Below, piece by piece: positions 1 through 6,162 of a stretch of DNA of 10,606 bases (its first letter is position 1; each line of letters starts with the position of its first letter). The DNA comes from Syntrophomonadaceae bacterium (GTDB lineage Bacteria > Bacillota > Dethiobacteria > DTU022), in assembly GCA_007127255.1 (NCBI GenBank), contig SKZS01000136.1, positions 1 through 10,606 of the forward strand, in the 5' to 3' direction. The position numbers and the translations under genes are program-made. Below the pieces are notes generated by a model, which was not told where the DNA came from, did not search any database, and was given only the letters and a program-made list of their open reading frames with translations.

Positions 1-513
1 AACGGTAAACTGATCCATAACCTCGGTTACGATGAGCAGACCCGTTTTGGCACTTACATCTTTTAAGAAGTCCAGTCCTTCATGCTCCAGCCCCTGGAAA
101 CTATAGGGTGAAGTACGTGGTTTGAAGGCACCTGCCCTTAAAACTTTAGCTCCTCCTGCTTTAATCGCTTCGGCAGCCTGCAGTAGCTGTTCTTCGTTTT
201 CTATGGCACATGGGCCGGCCATTACAGTTAACTGGGGTCCTCCTATAGAGACTTCACCAATTTCGATAACTGTATCTTCGGGGTGAAACTCGCGCCCTGC
301 CAATTTAAATGGACGGGTAATAAAAACCACTTGCTCGACTTCAGGCATTGCTTCCATGGCCTGGGCCGCTTCCTCGCGACGCTGGCCGATAACACCGATT
401 ACTGTTCGGTTTTCACCTGTAGAAAGGTGCACACCATAGCCCATCTTTTTAAGCTTATCGGTAATTTTTTTTATTTCATTTTCCTTTGCACCGGGATTCA
501 TTACGACTATCAT
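1..513 (-). CDS. aroF: 3-deoxy-7-phosphoheptulonate (DAHP) synthase, N-terminal half (partial)
   Basis: This enzyme condenses phosphoenolpyruvate with erythrose 4-phosphate, the first step of the shikimate pathway, in the cytoplasm. The frame is open from an ATG at 513 to base 1, giving 171 residues of a family usually about 340 long, so the C-terminal half of the barrel lies outside. Residues 1-70 (MIVVMNPGAKENEI...) match the ferredoxin-like/ACT-like regulatory domain found ahead of the barrel in Thermotoga-type enzymes. Residues 97-109 carry the MAGPCAIENEEQ signature, with Cys102 the family's metal-ligand cysteine. Residues 126-141 carry the substrate-binding stretch RAGAFKPRTSPYSFQG. The start is fixed by an AAAGGAGGTC ribosome site just upstream. 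The gene sits after asd and a hydantoinase relic, and no terminator is visible between them, so co-transcription is possible. I am confident of the family; the regulatory effector cannot be read from the sequence. Confidence 0.95.
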   Translation of the reverse strand, partial: MIVVMNPGAKENEIKKITDKLKKMGYGVHLSTGENRTVIGVIGQRREEAAQAMEAMPEVEQVVFITRPFKLAGREFHPEDTVIEIGEVSIGGPQLTVMAGPCAIENEEQLLQAAEAIKAGGAKVLRAGAFKPRTSPYSFQGLEHEGLDFLKDVSAKTGLLIVTEVMDQFTV

Positions 514-601
514 AGAATTGACCTCCTTTGGAACTGGTTCTTCAGGGGTTTTCCGCTATAACCATAAACGAGAAACCCTTATATTAAATGATCCGCAACC
601 A
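514..601 (-). other. Leader region of aroF
   Basis: This is the short stretch between the stop of the hydantoinase relic and aroF. It holds the strong aroF ribosome site (AAAGGAGGTC). It also holds a weak inverted repeat, GGGTTT ... AAACCC, separated by about 20 bases and not followed by a T run. I could not find a convincing -35/-10 pair, T-box or other riboswitch here, so aroF may be read from the rseC-asd promoter. Confidence 0.35.
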
Positions 602-868
602 TCATCCTTCTTCAAAAAGGCATGGGAATGTTTCTTGCCTCACAAACGATTCGCGTTTTAGAAAGCGGCCATGCCCTGCTTCGCCAACATATGCACCTCG
701 ATCGAAGGTGAGAGAACAGCGTGGTAAAACTTTTTGTGGAACACTTTTGCCAGCAAACCCCTCACAGGGATTGTAATCAACATTTTGGTACCGGGTAATT
801 GTACTGATGTTGAAGTCAGCTTCGGGATCGAAAATGACCAGGTCGGTGTCACTGCCCCCGAAATCAAA
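602..868 (-). pseudogene. Relic of dihydropyrimidinase/D-hydantoinase C-terminus
   Basis: Read on the minus strand from 868 to the TGA at 604-602, this frame gives 88 residues that look like the end of a cyclic amidohydrolase. It opens with GGSDTDLVIFDPEADFNIS, the strand seen after the catalytic barrel in dihydropyrimidinases (usually V-GSDADLVIFDP). Next comes NVDYNPCEGFAGK (usually NVDYN-FEG). It ends with DRGAYVGEAGHGRFLKRESF (usually ...FVGEPGYGRFLKR). There is no start codon or ribosome site, and the metal-binding barrel of about 380 residues is absent. The recognisable part starts right after the asd stop codon. This is best read as a gene remnant left after a deletion or rearrangement. 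The longest ATG-started frame over the same bases (867-658) shows no family resemblance. The exact subfamily (hydantoinase, dihydropyrimidinase or allantoinase-like) is uncertain. Confidence 0.72.
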
Positions 869-870
869 TG

Positions 871-1899
871 TTAAATTAGAAGTTCAGCAATTTGAATTGA
901 ATTTGTAGCTGCACCTTTACGAATATTATCCGATACGACCCACATATTAAGACCATATTCTACTGAATAGTCGGGGCGAATACGGCCCACATAAACTGCA
1001 TCCTTTCCATCTGCTTCCAGAGGTGTAGGGTATTCCAGCTTCCCAGGGTTGTCTGCAACTAATACTCCCGGGGATTTTTCTAAAAGGGCGCGGGCTTCAT
1101 TTGCGCTCAGTGCCTGTTCCAGTTCAACGTTCAGTGCGATCGAGTGCCCGTTGATAACCGGTACCCTGACCGTGGTAGCTGTAACAGGAAGACCGGGAAG
1201 ACTCATTATTTTTCTGGTTTCCCGAATCATCTTGATTTCTTCCTTACAGTAACCTTCTTCAACAAATATATCAAGCTGTGGCACAAGGTTAAAAGCCAGT
1301 TGATAATTCCGGATAGCGCCCTTATGGGGAATAAGACCGGTCTTGACAGGCTTGCCGGCCAGGTAAGCGCGACACTGCTCCTTCAGCTCTTCCACTGCTT
1401 CTTTACCGGCACCGGAAACAGCCTGGTAGGTGGCGGCAACAACCCGCTTCAGAATGGCTGTTTCGTGCAGTGGTTTTAAAGCAACAACCATTTGGATGGT
1501 CGAACAATTCGGGTTTGCGATGATACCCCTGTGTTTGCCTGCAGCATCAGGATTAACTTCGGGAACAACCAGTGGCACATCTTCCTCCATGCGGAAAGCA
1601 CTGCTGTTGTCGACAACCACAGCCCCTCGTTTGACGGCTTCCGGCACCAGTTCTTTGCTTAGATTCCCTCCCGCGCTAAAGAAAGCAAAATCGATTCCTT
1701 CAAAAGATTGGGGGCTAACTTCTTCCACTGTATAAGTTTCAGAACCGACTTTAAGCTTTTTATCTGCCGAACGGGCAGAAGCTAATAGTTTTAACCTGTT
1801 GATCGGAAACTGCCTTTCCAGCAAAACATCAATCATTTTTTGCCCGACCATACCGGTTGCCCCTACTACGGCTACATTATACTTCTTGACCTCAACCAC
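871..1899 (-). CDS. asd: Aspartate-semialdehyde dehydrogenase
   Basis: This enzyme reduces L-aspartyl-4-phosphate to aspartate 4-semialdehyde with NADPH, the branch step toward lysine/diaminopimelate, threonine and methionine. It is cytoplasmic and usually a homodimer or tetramer. The 342-residue protein has the usual family length. The N-terminal nucleotide-binding loop VVGATGMVGQKM spans residues 11-22. The active-site cysteine is Cys132 in ANPNCSTIQM, SGAGKEAVEEL follows at 162-172, and the catalytic histidine is probably His252 in RVPVINGHS. The start is GTG at 1899-1897, which overlaps the TAG stop of the upstream RseC-like gene by one base (TAGTG). An AGGAGGAGAA ribosome site lies inside the end of that gene, so translation is probably coupled. 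The C-terminus (IQIAELLI) is normal for the family, so the hydantoinase relic immediately downstream has not damaged asd. Confidence 0.97.
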   Translation of the reverse strand: MVEVKKYNVAVVGATGMVGQKMIDVLLERQFPINRLKLLASARSADKKLKVGSETYTVEEVSPQSFEGIDFAFFSAGGNLSKELVPEAVKRGAVVVDNSSAFRMEEDVPLVVPEVNPDAAGKHRGIIANPNCSTIQMVVALKPLHETAILKRVVAATYQAVSGAGKEAVEELKEQCRAYLAGKPVKTGLIPHKGAIRNYQLAFNLVPQLDIFVEEGYCKEEIKMIRETRKIMSLPGLPVTATTVRVPVINGHSIALNVELEQALSANEARALLEKSPGVLVADNPGKLEYPTPLEADGKDAVYVGRIRPDYSVEYGLNMWVVSDNIRKGAATNSIQIAELLI

Positions 1900-2387
1900 T
1901 ATTTCTCCTCCTGGTGTCCTGTAAGCTGATCAGGTATATCATCATCGCATTCAGGTTTATCTAATAAAAATCCGGTAATAACCGGCTTGTATTGCGGATC
2001 GTCTTTCACCCGGGCATCCCATCTACGGATCAGGATGAAGATAACTGTCATCAAGATAAAACCTAAAGCTACGGCCTGCAGTTCCTGGCTGCCTTCAAAC
2101 CCAAAAGCAGCGGCGACCTGTAACCAGAAAATTATCCCGGCAACCAGACCGGCAAGGGGTACAATGTAGAGCATGAAAGCCAGGAATATGACCTGACGAT
2201 CGTCTGATTCAACAAGGACTCGCTGACCTTCTTCAGCCTGGATCGGATTATGTGCTTCTATAGTCATGGTCCGTTTGCTGGCACTAATTATTCCACATTT
2301 TCCACATTCACCACAGATCAGATGTCGCTGCAAATTAACTGCCGCAGTTTCACCCCTGTTTTCAATAACCACACCGTATTGCTCCAT
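1899..2387 (-). CDS. RseC/MucC-family membrane protein (SoxR-reducing system type)
   Basis: This 162-residue protein matches the RseC/MucC family. Family members sit in the cytoplasmic membrane and are linked to SoxR reduction, sigma-E control or Rnf-associated redox processes, depending on the organism. The N-terminal part (1-60) starts MEQYGVVIENRGETAAV and holds the diagnostic cysteine cluster CGECGKCG (Cys25, Cys28, Cys31), a plausible metal or Fe-S site. Two hydrophobic segments follow, at about residues 66-90 and 104-121, ended by RRWDAR. The tail is acidic and hydrophilic. The start ATG at 2387 has a GGGAGGAG ribosome site, and a likely promoter lies about 30-60 bases further up. It overlaps asd by one base. 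Its true role in this organism is unknown. In Bacillota this family often occurs without SoxR, so the classical name should not be taken as function. Confidence 0.85.
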   Translation of the reverse strand: MEQYGVVIENRGETAAVNLQRHLICGECGKCGIISASKRTMTIEAHNPIQAEEGQRVLVESDDRQVIFLAFMLYIVPLAGLVAGIIFWLQVAAAFGFEGSQELQAVALGFILMTVIFILIRRWDARVKDDPQYKPVITGFLLDKPECDDDIPDQLTGHQEEK

Positions 2388-2416
2388 AAGTTATCTCCTC
2401 CCGGGAAGTTAAAATT

Positions 2417-2445
2417 ATCTTAGCACAACACGTCAGCAGTAACAA
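2417..2445 (-). promoter_or_regulatory. Probable sigma-A promoter of the rseC-like/asd unit
   Basis: On the minus strand there is a -35-like TTGTTA (2445-2440), a 17-base spacer and a -10-like TAAGAT (2422-2417). The -10 is preceded by TG at the right distance for an extended -10 element (TGCTAAGAT). Predicted initiation near 2410 would leave a leader of about 22 bases carrying the GGGAGGAG ribosome site. Each hexamer matches consensus at four of six bases, so the call rests on spacing, the TG extension and position. Confidence 0.5.
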
Positions 2446-2495
2446 GTGGAGAATCAGTTAGGCCCCTGCCCCGGCATACCATTATTTTACAAATC

Positions 2496-2585
2496 GGGAC
2501 AAGGGGACAGGTTCCTTGTCCCAGTTTGGCTCTGGTTTCTGGGACAAGGGGACAGGTTCCTTGTCCCATTTTGGCTCTGGTTTCT
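2496..2585 (+). repeat. Two tandem 45-bp units containing the palindrome
   Basis: Units 2496-2540 and 2541-2585 differ at one base only (AGTTTGG against ATTTTGG after the palindrome). Each is the 27-bp palindrome followed by an 18-base tail ending GGCTCTGGTTTCT. The near-identity suggests a recent duplication. Confidence 0.93.
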
Positions 2586-2791
2586 ACCACCAACAGGGAC
2601 AAAAATAATTTCCAGGCATTTTGATGGATCATTTTGCTATTACTCGGAAACATTGTTAAATAATGGTGGGACAAGGAACCTGTCCCCTTGTCCCAGCTTA
2701 ATAATTTCCAGGGCATTTTGATGGAACAACTTGCTATTACATAGAAACAATGTTAAATAATGGTGGGACAAGGAACCTGTCCCCTTGTCCC
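2496..2791. repeat. Cluster of four 27-bp near-palindromes, two per orientation
   Basis: Four exact copies of one 27-bp element lie at 2496-2522, 2541-2567, 2668-2694 and 2765-2791. Each has 9-base arms, GGGACAAGG and CCTTGTCCC, around a 9-base centre. The first two copies have the centre GGACAGGTT. The last two are the reverse complement (centre AACCTGTCC). Each copy can fold as a hairpin, and the pairs can fold on each other as a large cruciform. A partial arm, GGGACA, stands at 2596-2601. The layout resembles REP/REPIN-type elements or miniature elements mobilised by Y1 (RAYT-like) transposases, but no transposase gene is in the window, so that is inference. The frames that cross it (2446-2721 on plus, 2716-2420 on minus) are translations of the repeats and show no family features. 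Confidence 0.9.
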
Positions 2792-2793
2792 AG
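2604..2793 (+). repeat. Two tandem units of about 94 bp containing the inverted palindrome
   Basis: Units 2604-2696 and 2700-2793 share a lead-in beginning AATAATTTCCAGG, a middle part with TTTTGATGGA and TTGCTATTAC, then GTTAAATAATGGT and the palindrome in its second orientation. By eye they differ by seven substitutions and one single-base indel. All differences lie outside the 27-bp palindrome, which is identical in both, so the palindrome looks better preserved than its flanks. These units are more diverged than the 45-bp pair, so they are probably older. Confidence 0.9.
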
Positions 2794-2795
2794 TT

Positions 2796-2832
2796 AAAAG
2801 GGTGCTGGCCGGTTAAGGCAGCACCCTTTTTT
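2796..2832. terminator. Bidirectional intrinsic terminator closing the redox operon
   Basis: A perfect 12-bp stem, AAAAGGGTGCTG (2796-2807) and CAGCACCCTTTT (2819-2830), encloses an 11-base loop. On the plus strand it is followed by six T (2827-2832, partly in the stem). On the minus strand, the direction of all genes here, the GC-rich stem is followed by TTTT. It begins 32 bases after the stop of the last redox gene, so it most likely ends that operon and insulates the rseC-asd unit. Confidence 0.85.
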
Positions 2833-2864
2833 ATTTACGTTTTATTACTGCGGAAGTTTTTGCT

Positions 2865-3713
2865 TTAGGCAAATGCTTCCGGTATTTCTTTTAAGACGGC
2901 ATAGTTAAAAACGGGGCCGTCTTTGCAGACATACATATTCCCTGCATTGCAGCGGCCGCACTTGCCTATACCGCATTTCATCCTGTTTTCCAGGGTGGTG
3001 TAAATCTGATCGTCTTCAAAGCCCAGCTTTTTAAGGTTTTCCAGAACAAAGCGGATCATGATCGGCGGGCCACAGGTGATCGCTATAGTATTCTCTGGGG
3101 AAGGATTTAGATCCAGAAGCATCTGTGGTACGAAGCCAACATTGTGCTCCCAGTCCTCTTCTTCCACGTCTATAGTCAGGTGGCAAGCCAGATCATCGCA
3201 TTTGCTCATTTCTTCAAATTCACCCTTGAAGCAGAGATCGTTTGAGGTGCGGGCGCCGTAAATCATAGTCAACCCGTCGTACTTGTCCTGGTTGGCTTTG
3301 ACATATTCAACAATCGGACGCAGGGGTGCCTGGCCGATACCGCCGCCAATGGTCAGGATTTTTTTGCCCTGCCATTCATCCACGGGAAAACTATTGCCGT
3401 AAGGGCCGCGGACCATCATTTTATCTCCAGGCTCCAGCTGGTGCAGGGCCCGGGTCACTTTACCCATAAGCATAACCGAAAAGCGCAGAAATTTGCCCTC
3501 TGTGGGAGAGCAGGATATTGAAATCATACTCTCACCGACACCAAGCACTCCAATCATGGCACACTGACCGGGCAGGTGACTCCATTCTTCACGGACTTCC
3601 TCATCATCGAAAACAACCTTGAAAGTTTTTATACAGCGATCACCGCCTGTTTCATACCAGGTTTCTTCCACGGTTGCCGGATAAGGGATATAAGGGTTAG
3701 TGTTGGTTTTCAT
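2865..3713 (-). CDS. flxA: FAD/NAD(P)-binding oxidoreductase subunit (FlxA/AsrB/hydrogenase-gamma type)
   Basis: This 282-residue protein belongs to the ferredoxin-NADP reductase-like family that includes FlxA, AsrB and the gamma subunit of sulfhydrogenases. It should exchange electrons between NAD(P)H and its iron-sulfur partners through FAD. Residues 1-115 form the flavin-binding barrel, with ISISCSP (64-70) at the flavin-contact position and RGPYGNSFP (102-110). The nucleotide-binding loop is GGGIGQAPLRP (123-133), and ITCGPPIMIR (212-221) is the usual second dinucleotide motif. The C-terminus holds a [2Fe-2S] site: Cys247, Cys252, Cys255 and Cys263, in CGIGKCGRC and YVCKDGPVF. The ATG at 3713 overlaps the upstream stop (ATGA), with GAGG just before. 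It is the last gene of the operon and the likely NAD(H) entry or exit point. Preference for NADH over NADPH cannot be decided by eye. Confidence 0.88.
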   Translation of the reverse strand: MKTNTNPYIPYPATVEETWYETGGDRCIKTFKVVFDDEEVREEWSHLPGQCAMIGVLGVGESMISISCSPTEGKFLRFSVMLMGKVTRALHQLEPGDKMMVRGPYGNSFPVDEWQGKKILTIGGGIGQAPLRPIVEYVKANQDKYDGLTMIYGARTSNDLCFKGEFEEMSKCDDLACHLTIDVEEEDWEHNVGFVPQMLLDLNPSPENTIAITCGPPIMIRFVLENLKKLGFEDDQIYTTLENRMKCGIGKCGRCNAGNMYVCKDGPVFNYAVLKEIPEAFA

Positions 3714-4723
3714 AGTGCCTCTTTCACCTGCCTTATGGTTTCTATAATGTCGATATTGACAGGACAGAGGTTGGTGCAGCGGCCGCAGCCGACGCAGGCA
3801 ATCACATCGAACTTATCGACATAGTAACCATATTTATGGTTAATGCGGTTCCTTGTGCGCTCCCTGCGGGTAGGCCGGGGATTATGGCCCGAAGTATGCA
3901 TGGTGTATTCATCAAACATACAGGAATCCCACATGCGGCAGCGCCTGGCGTCAAAGCCTTCGGTCTCGTCCTGTATATCAAAACAGTGACAGGTCGGACA
4001 GAGGTATGTGCAGGTTCCGCAACCGAGACAGGAAGCTGAAACCTTCTGCCATAGAGGGTCTTCCCACAAACCGGGCAAACCTTCCGGCACGCCTTCTGTA
4101 TCAACTTTTCGTTTTATTTTTTGCTCGGCATCGCCGACAACTTTTTCCTTTTCTTTGAGCTGAACGTCTCCGGCTTCTTCAAGAAGATCCTTGGTTTCAG
4201 CCAGCAGGGCTTCACCCTTTTCTGTAAACGCCTCAAGTAGATAGTTTTCACCCAGATCGACCATCAGCATATCCAGCCCCTCGGTTGAAGCAGGCCCTCC
4301 TCCGACCGAAGAACAGAAGCAGTTCATTCCGGGCTCTATACAGGCCAACCCAACCAGGGTAGTCAAATCCCGCCTTCTGACGAAGTAGGGATCGTCAATA
4401 TCCCACTTAAACAACTTTTCCACGATAGCCATCGCCCGGGCGTCACAGGGTCTTAAGCCCAGGACTACTGTTTCCTGATCAAGCTGCGGTTCTTCTACCT
4501 GCTCGCTTCCACTCTGAAACTTAAGCATTGTTTCAGTCTGGGGAAAAAGCGCTCCTTTGGGCGGTACACGTGTATTGTTATAGTCGAGGGCAGGGGCTTC
4601 GCCTTCGGCTACCGCGGCAAAGCGCATCGCATCGCCATCTGCCTGCGGAGCCAAGACTTTTTTGCCGGCCAACATTTTGACAAATTCAGGCCACTTTTCT
4701 TTATTCAACAGCATCGCTGACAT
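3710..4723 (-). CDS. Double [4Fe-4S] ferredoxin-like subunit (FlxB/AsrA/hydrogenase-beta type)
   Basis: This protein relays electrons between the FAD/NAD subunit encoded just downstream and the HdrA module. It has 337 residues from the ATG at 4723. I prefer that start to the GTG nine bases upstream because AGAGGTGGG lies at a good distance from it. The N-terminal domain holds LRPCDARA (Cys93) and a cysteine-rich stretch, CIEPGMNCFCSS (Cys128, 135, 137). The C-terminal half has two [4Fe-4S] sites: CLGCGTCTYLCP (Cys232, 235, 238, 242), extended by TCHC (245, 247), and CVGCGRCTNLCP (Cys310, 313, 316, 320). Cys262 and Cys268 are further possible ligands. A lysine/glutamate-rich linker (about 167-210) joins the halves. 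The stop overlaps the next start by four bases. AsrA of sulfite reductase is a relative, but no AsrC is present here. Confidence 0.85.
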   Translation of the reverse strand: MSAMLLNKEKWPEFVKMLAGKKVLAPQADGDAMRFAAVAEGEAPALDYNNTRVPPKGALFPQTETMLKFQSGSEQVEEPQLDQETVVLGLRPCDARAMAIVEKLFKWDIDDPYFVRRRDLTTLVGLACIEPGMNCFCSSVGGGPASTEGLDMLMVDLGENYLLEAFTEKGEALLAETKDLLEEAGDVQLKEKEKVVGDAEQKIKRKVDTEGVPEGLPGLWEDPLWQKVSASCLGCGTCTYLCPTCHCFDIQDETEGFDARRCRMWDSCMFDEYTMHTSGHNPRPTRRERTRNRINHKYGYYVDKFDVIACVGCGRCTNLCPVNIDIIETIRQVKEAL

Positions 4724-4734
4724 ATCACCCACCT

Positions 4735-5721
4735 CTACAGTATGAAGTCCTCGGGATCATCAGGCTTAAAGCTGGCCTGGAACGGTTCAGCCTCGGGGTC
4801 GACACCCGCTTCAAAACCGTACTTGTCCCTTACTTCCCGGGCCAGTTTGCGATTTAACTTACCCAGGGGAATATTAGCCGGGCAGACCCGTTCGCACTCA
4901 CCGCATTCGATACAGCGGCCGGCCAGATGAAAGGCCCTGGCTATATTGAAAGCTGTATTCTCGGAAAAGTTAACCGAGCGGTTTACCCAGGTCGGGTTAA
5001 GACGATCGAGGACACAGTCCTGGCAGTAACAAAGCGGACAAACATTGCGGCAGCTATAACAGCGAATACATTTTTCAAACTGTTCAGCCCAGTAATCTGC
5101 ACGCTCATCGACATCTTTACCCTCAATTTCCTGCACGCCTTCATCTTCCGCCAACTCCCATGTTTCAACTTCTTGATCAAGCATAATGTCACTGATTATT
5201 GGGTTGGGATAACGGCACAGGCGGCACTTTTCAGCCAGTAGTTCATCCCTGGCGATTTTTGTTTCTTCCCCACCGTGTATAAGCAGAAAATCTTCTCCGT
5301 CCCATTTCATCTCCGCAAGGTCTTCAGTTTCCGGATATTTTTCAGCAAGTAAATCAGCATCTATAACTCCGGGGCAGGGACAGCCGATAACGACAACATC
5401 GTCACGTTCAATCCCTTTTTCAACCAGGAGCTGCACAACTGCCCTGCTGTCGCATCCTTTAACCATCAGGGCTACCTTGCGGTCATCGGGTTCCTCGCCA
5501 CGCGGCACCGGAAGTTGCTCTGCCAGGGTCAGGTATGTAGCCAAATTGGCGGTACAGAGGGGTGAAAAGATCAGCTCTGCAGCGCCTGCAGCGTCTTCTA
5601 TAAAACCGGGCGCAACCCGGTAACCATAAGTACCTTGTTTCCAGCCAACCAGGTACCTGACATCATCACGGGATACAACCTCCGCCGCGGTTTTGCGTAA
5701 TTGTTCCAGATCCATCTTCAT
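4735..5721 (-). CDS. Double [4Fe-4S] ferredoxin-like subunit (FlxC-like)
   Basis: This 328-residue iron-sulfur protein sits next to the MvhD-type gene, as FlxC does in flxABCD-hdr clusters. The N-terminal part has a FrhB/hydrogenase-beta flavour: MVKGCDSRAVVQLLVEKGI (Cys90), then VVIGCPCPGVID (Cys114, 116), and Cys166/Cys169 in CRLCRYPNP. The first cluster site is CIRCYSCRNVCP (Cys218, 221, 224, 228), followed by LCYCQDC (231, 233, 236). The second is CIECGECERVCP (Cys270, 273, 276, 280). The C-terminal 35 residues are acidic. Start ATG at 5721 has GGAGGGG five bases before it; a second ATG two codons later is possible. It shares its overall layout with the gene after it, which suggests ancient duplication. 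Its substrate side is unknown; electron relay within the Flx/Hdr complex is inferred from context. Confidence 0.83.
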   Translation of the reverse strand: MKMDLEQLRKTAAEVVSRDDVRYLVGWKQGTYGYRVAPGFIEDAAGAAELIFSPLCTANLATYLTLAEQLPVPRGEEPDDRKVALMVKGCDSRAVVQLLVEKGIERDDVVVIGCPCPGVIDADLLAEKYPETEDLAEMKWDGEDFLLIHGGEETKIARDELLAEKCRLCRYPNPIISDIMLDQEVETWELAEDEGVQEIEGKDVDERADYWAEQFEKCIRCYSCRNVCPLCYCQDCVLDRLNPTWVNRSVNFSENTAFNIARAFHLAGRCIECGECERVCPANIPLGKLNRKLAREVRDKYGFEAGVDPEAEPFQASFKPDDPEDFIL

Positions 5722-5730
5722 CTACCCCTC

Positions 5731-6162
5731 CTACCATTCAATCTTCCGACGCCTGAAGCCTTCAAAAGGTCCGGCTTCTTTAGCGTCTTCAACAGTTTTT
5801 TCCACTACTTCTTTCCACTTGTGTCCTTCGGAAGCCGAAACCCAGCTCATGTGAAACCTCTTCGGATCAACCCCGACAAATTCCATCAGATCTTTCAGCA
5901 TGCCCAGGCGGCGCCGGGCATAGTAATTGCCTTCCATGTAGTGACAGTCTCCCGGATGACATCCGGAGACAAGAACACCATCTGCGCCCTGTTGAAGGGC
6001 ATTCATAACATAGAGAGGATTAACCCGTCCGGAACACATTACCCTGATAATCTGGATATTTGAAGGATAGTTAACCCGGCTGGTCCCTGCCAGGTCGGCA
6101 CCCGCATAGGAACACCAGTTACATAGAAACGCTACAACGTTCGGTTCGAAGTTTGCACTCAT
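5731..6162 (-). CDS. mvhD: MvhD-type [2Fe-2S] subunit (FlxD-like)
   Basis: This 143-residue protein matches the MvhD/FlpD family, the adaptor that hands electrons from a hydrogenase, formate dehydrogenase or Flx partner to HdrA. The five family cysteines are visible: Cys14 and Cys17 in FLCNWCSYAGAD, Cys43 in VMCSGRVNP, and Cys68 and Cys73 in SGCHPGDCHY. Length and layout are those of a free-standing subunit, not the HdrA-fused form. The ATG at 6162 overlaps the hdrA stop (ATGA), so translation is coupled and a 1:1 ratio with HdrA is likely. The following gene begins after a nine-base gap. Because FlxA/B/C-like genes follow, and no hydrogenase, the electron donor or acceptor on this side is most likely NAD(H). 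Confidence 0.93.
   Translation of the reverse strand: MSANFEPNVVAFLCNWCSYAGADLAGTSRVNYPSNIQIIRVMCSGRVNPLYVMNALQQGADGVLVSGCHPGDCHYMEGNYYARRRLGMLKDLMEFVGVDPKRFHMSWVSASEGHKWKEVVEKTVEDAKEAGPFEGFRRRKIEW

Noticed and set aside
658..867. A 69-residue minus-strand frame starting with ATG
   Set aside because: It overlaps the amidohydrolase relic in another frame, shows no recognisable motifs and lacks a ribosome site.
2446..2721. A 91-residue plus-strand frame with repeated GQGDRFLVPxWLWFL, and a 98-residue minus-strand frame at 2716-2420
   Set aside because: Both are direct translations of the tandem palindromic repeats, with no family features or ribosome site; the amino-acid repeats simply mirror the DNA repeats.
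2496..2791. CRISPR array
   Set aside because: There are only four copies in two orientations. Intervals are 18, 100 and 70 bases, the 18-base tails are themselves repeated, and there are no cas genes.
3710..5721. Anaerobic sulfite reductase operon (AsrAB)
   Set aside because: The AsrA- and AsrB-like proteins are relatives only; no sirohaem subunit AsrC is present, and the neighbouring hdrA and mvhD genes fit an Flx/Hdr module better.
5701..6063. A 120-residue plus-strand frame, and similar plus-strand frames such as 1144-1479, 4927-5241 and 6385-6774
   Set aside because: They are antisense to strongly supported genes, have low-complexity or unrecognisable translations and no ribosome sites.
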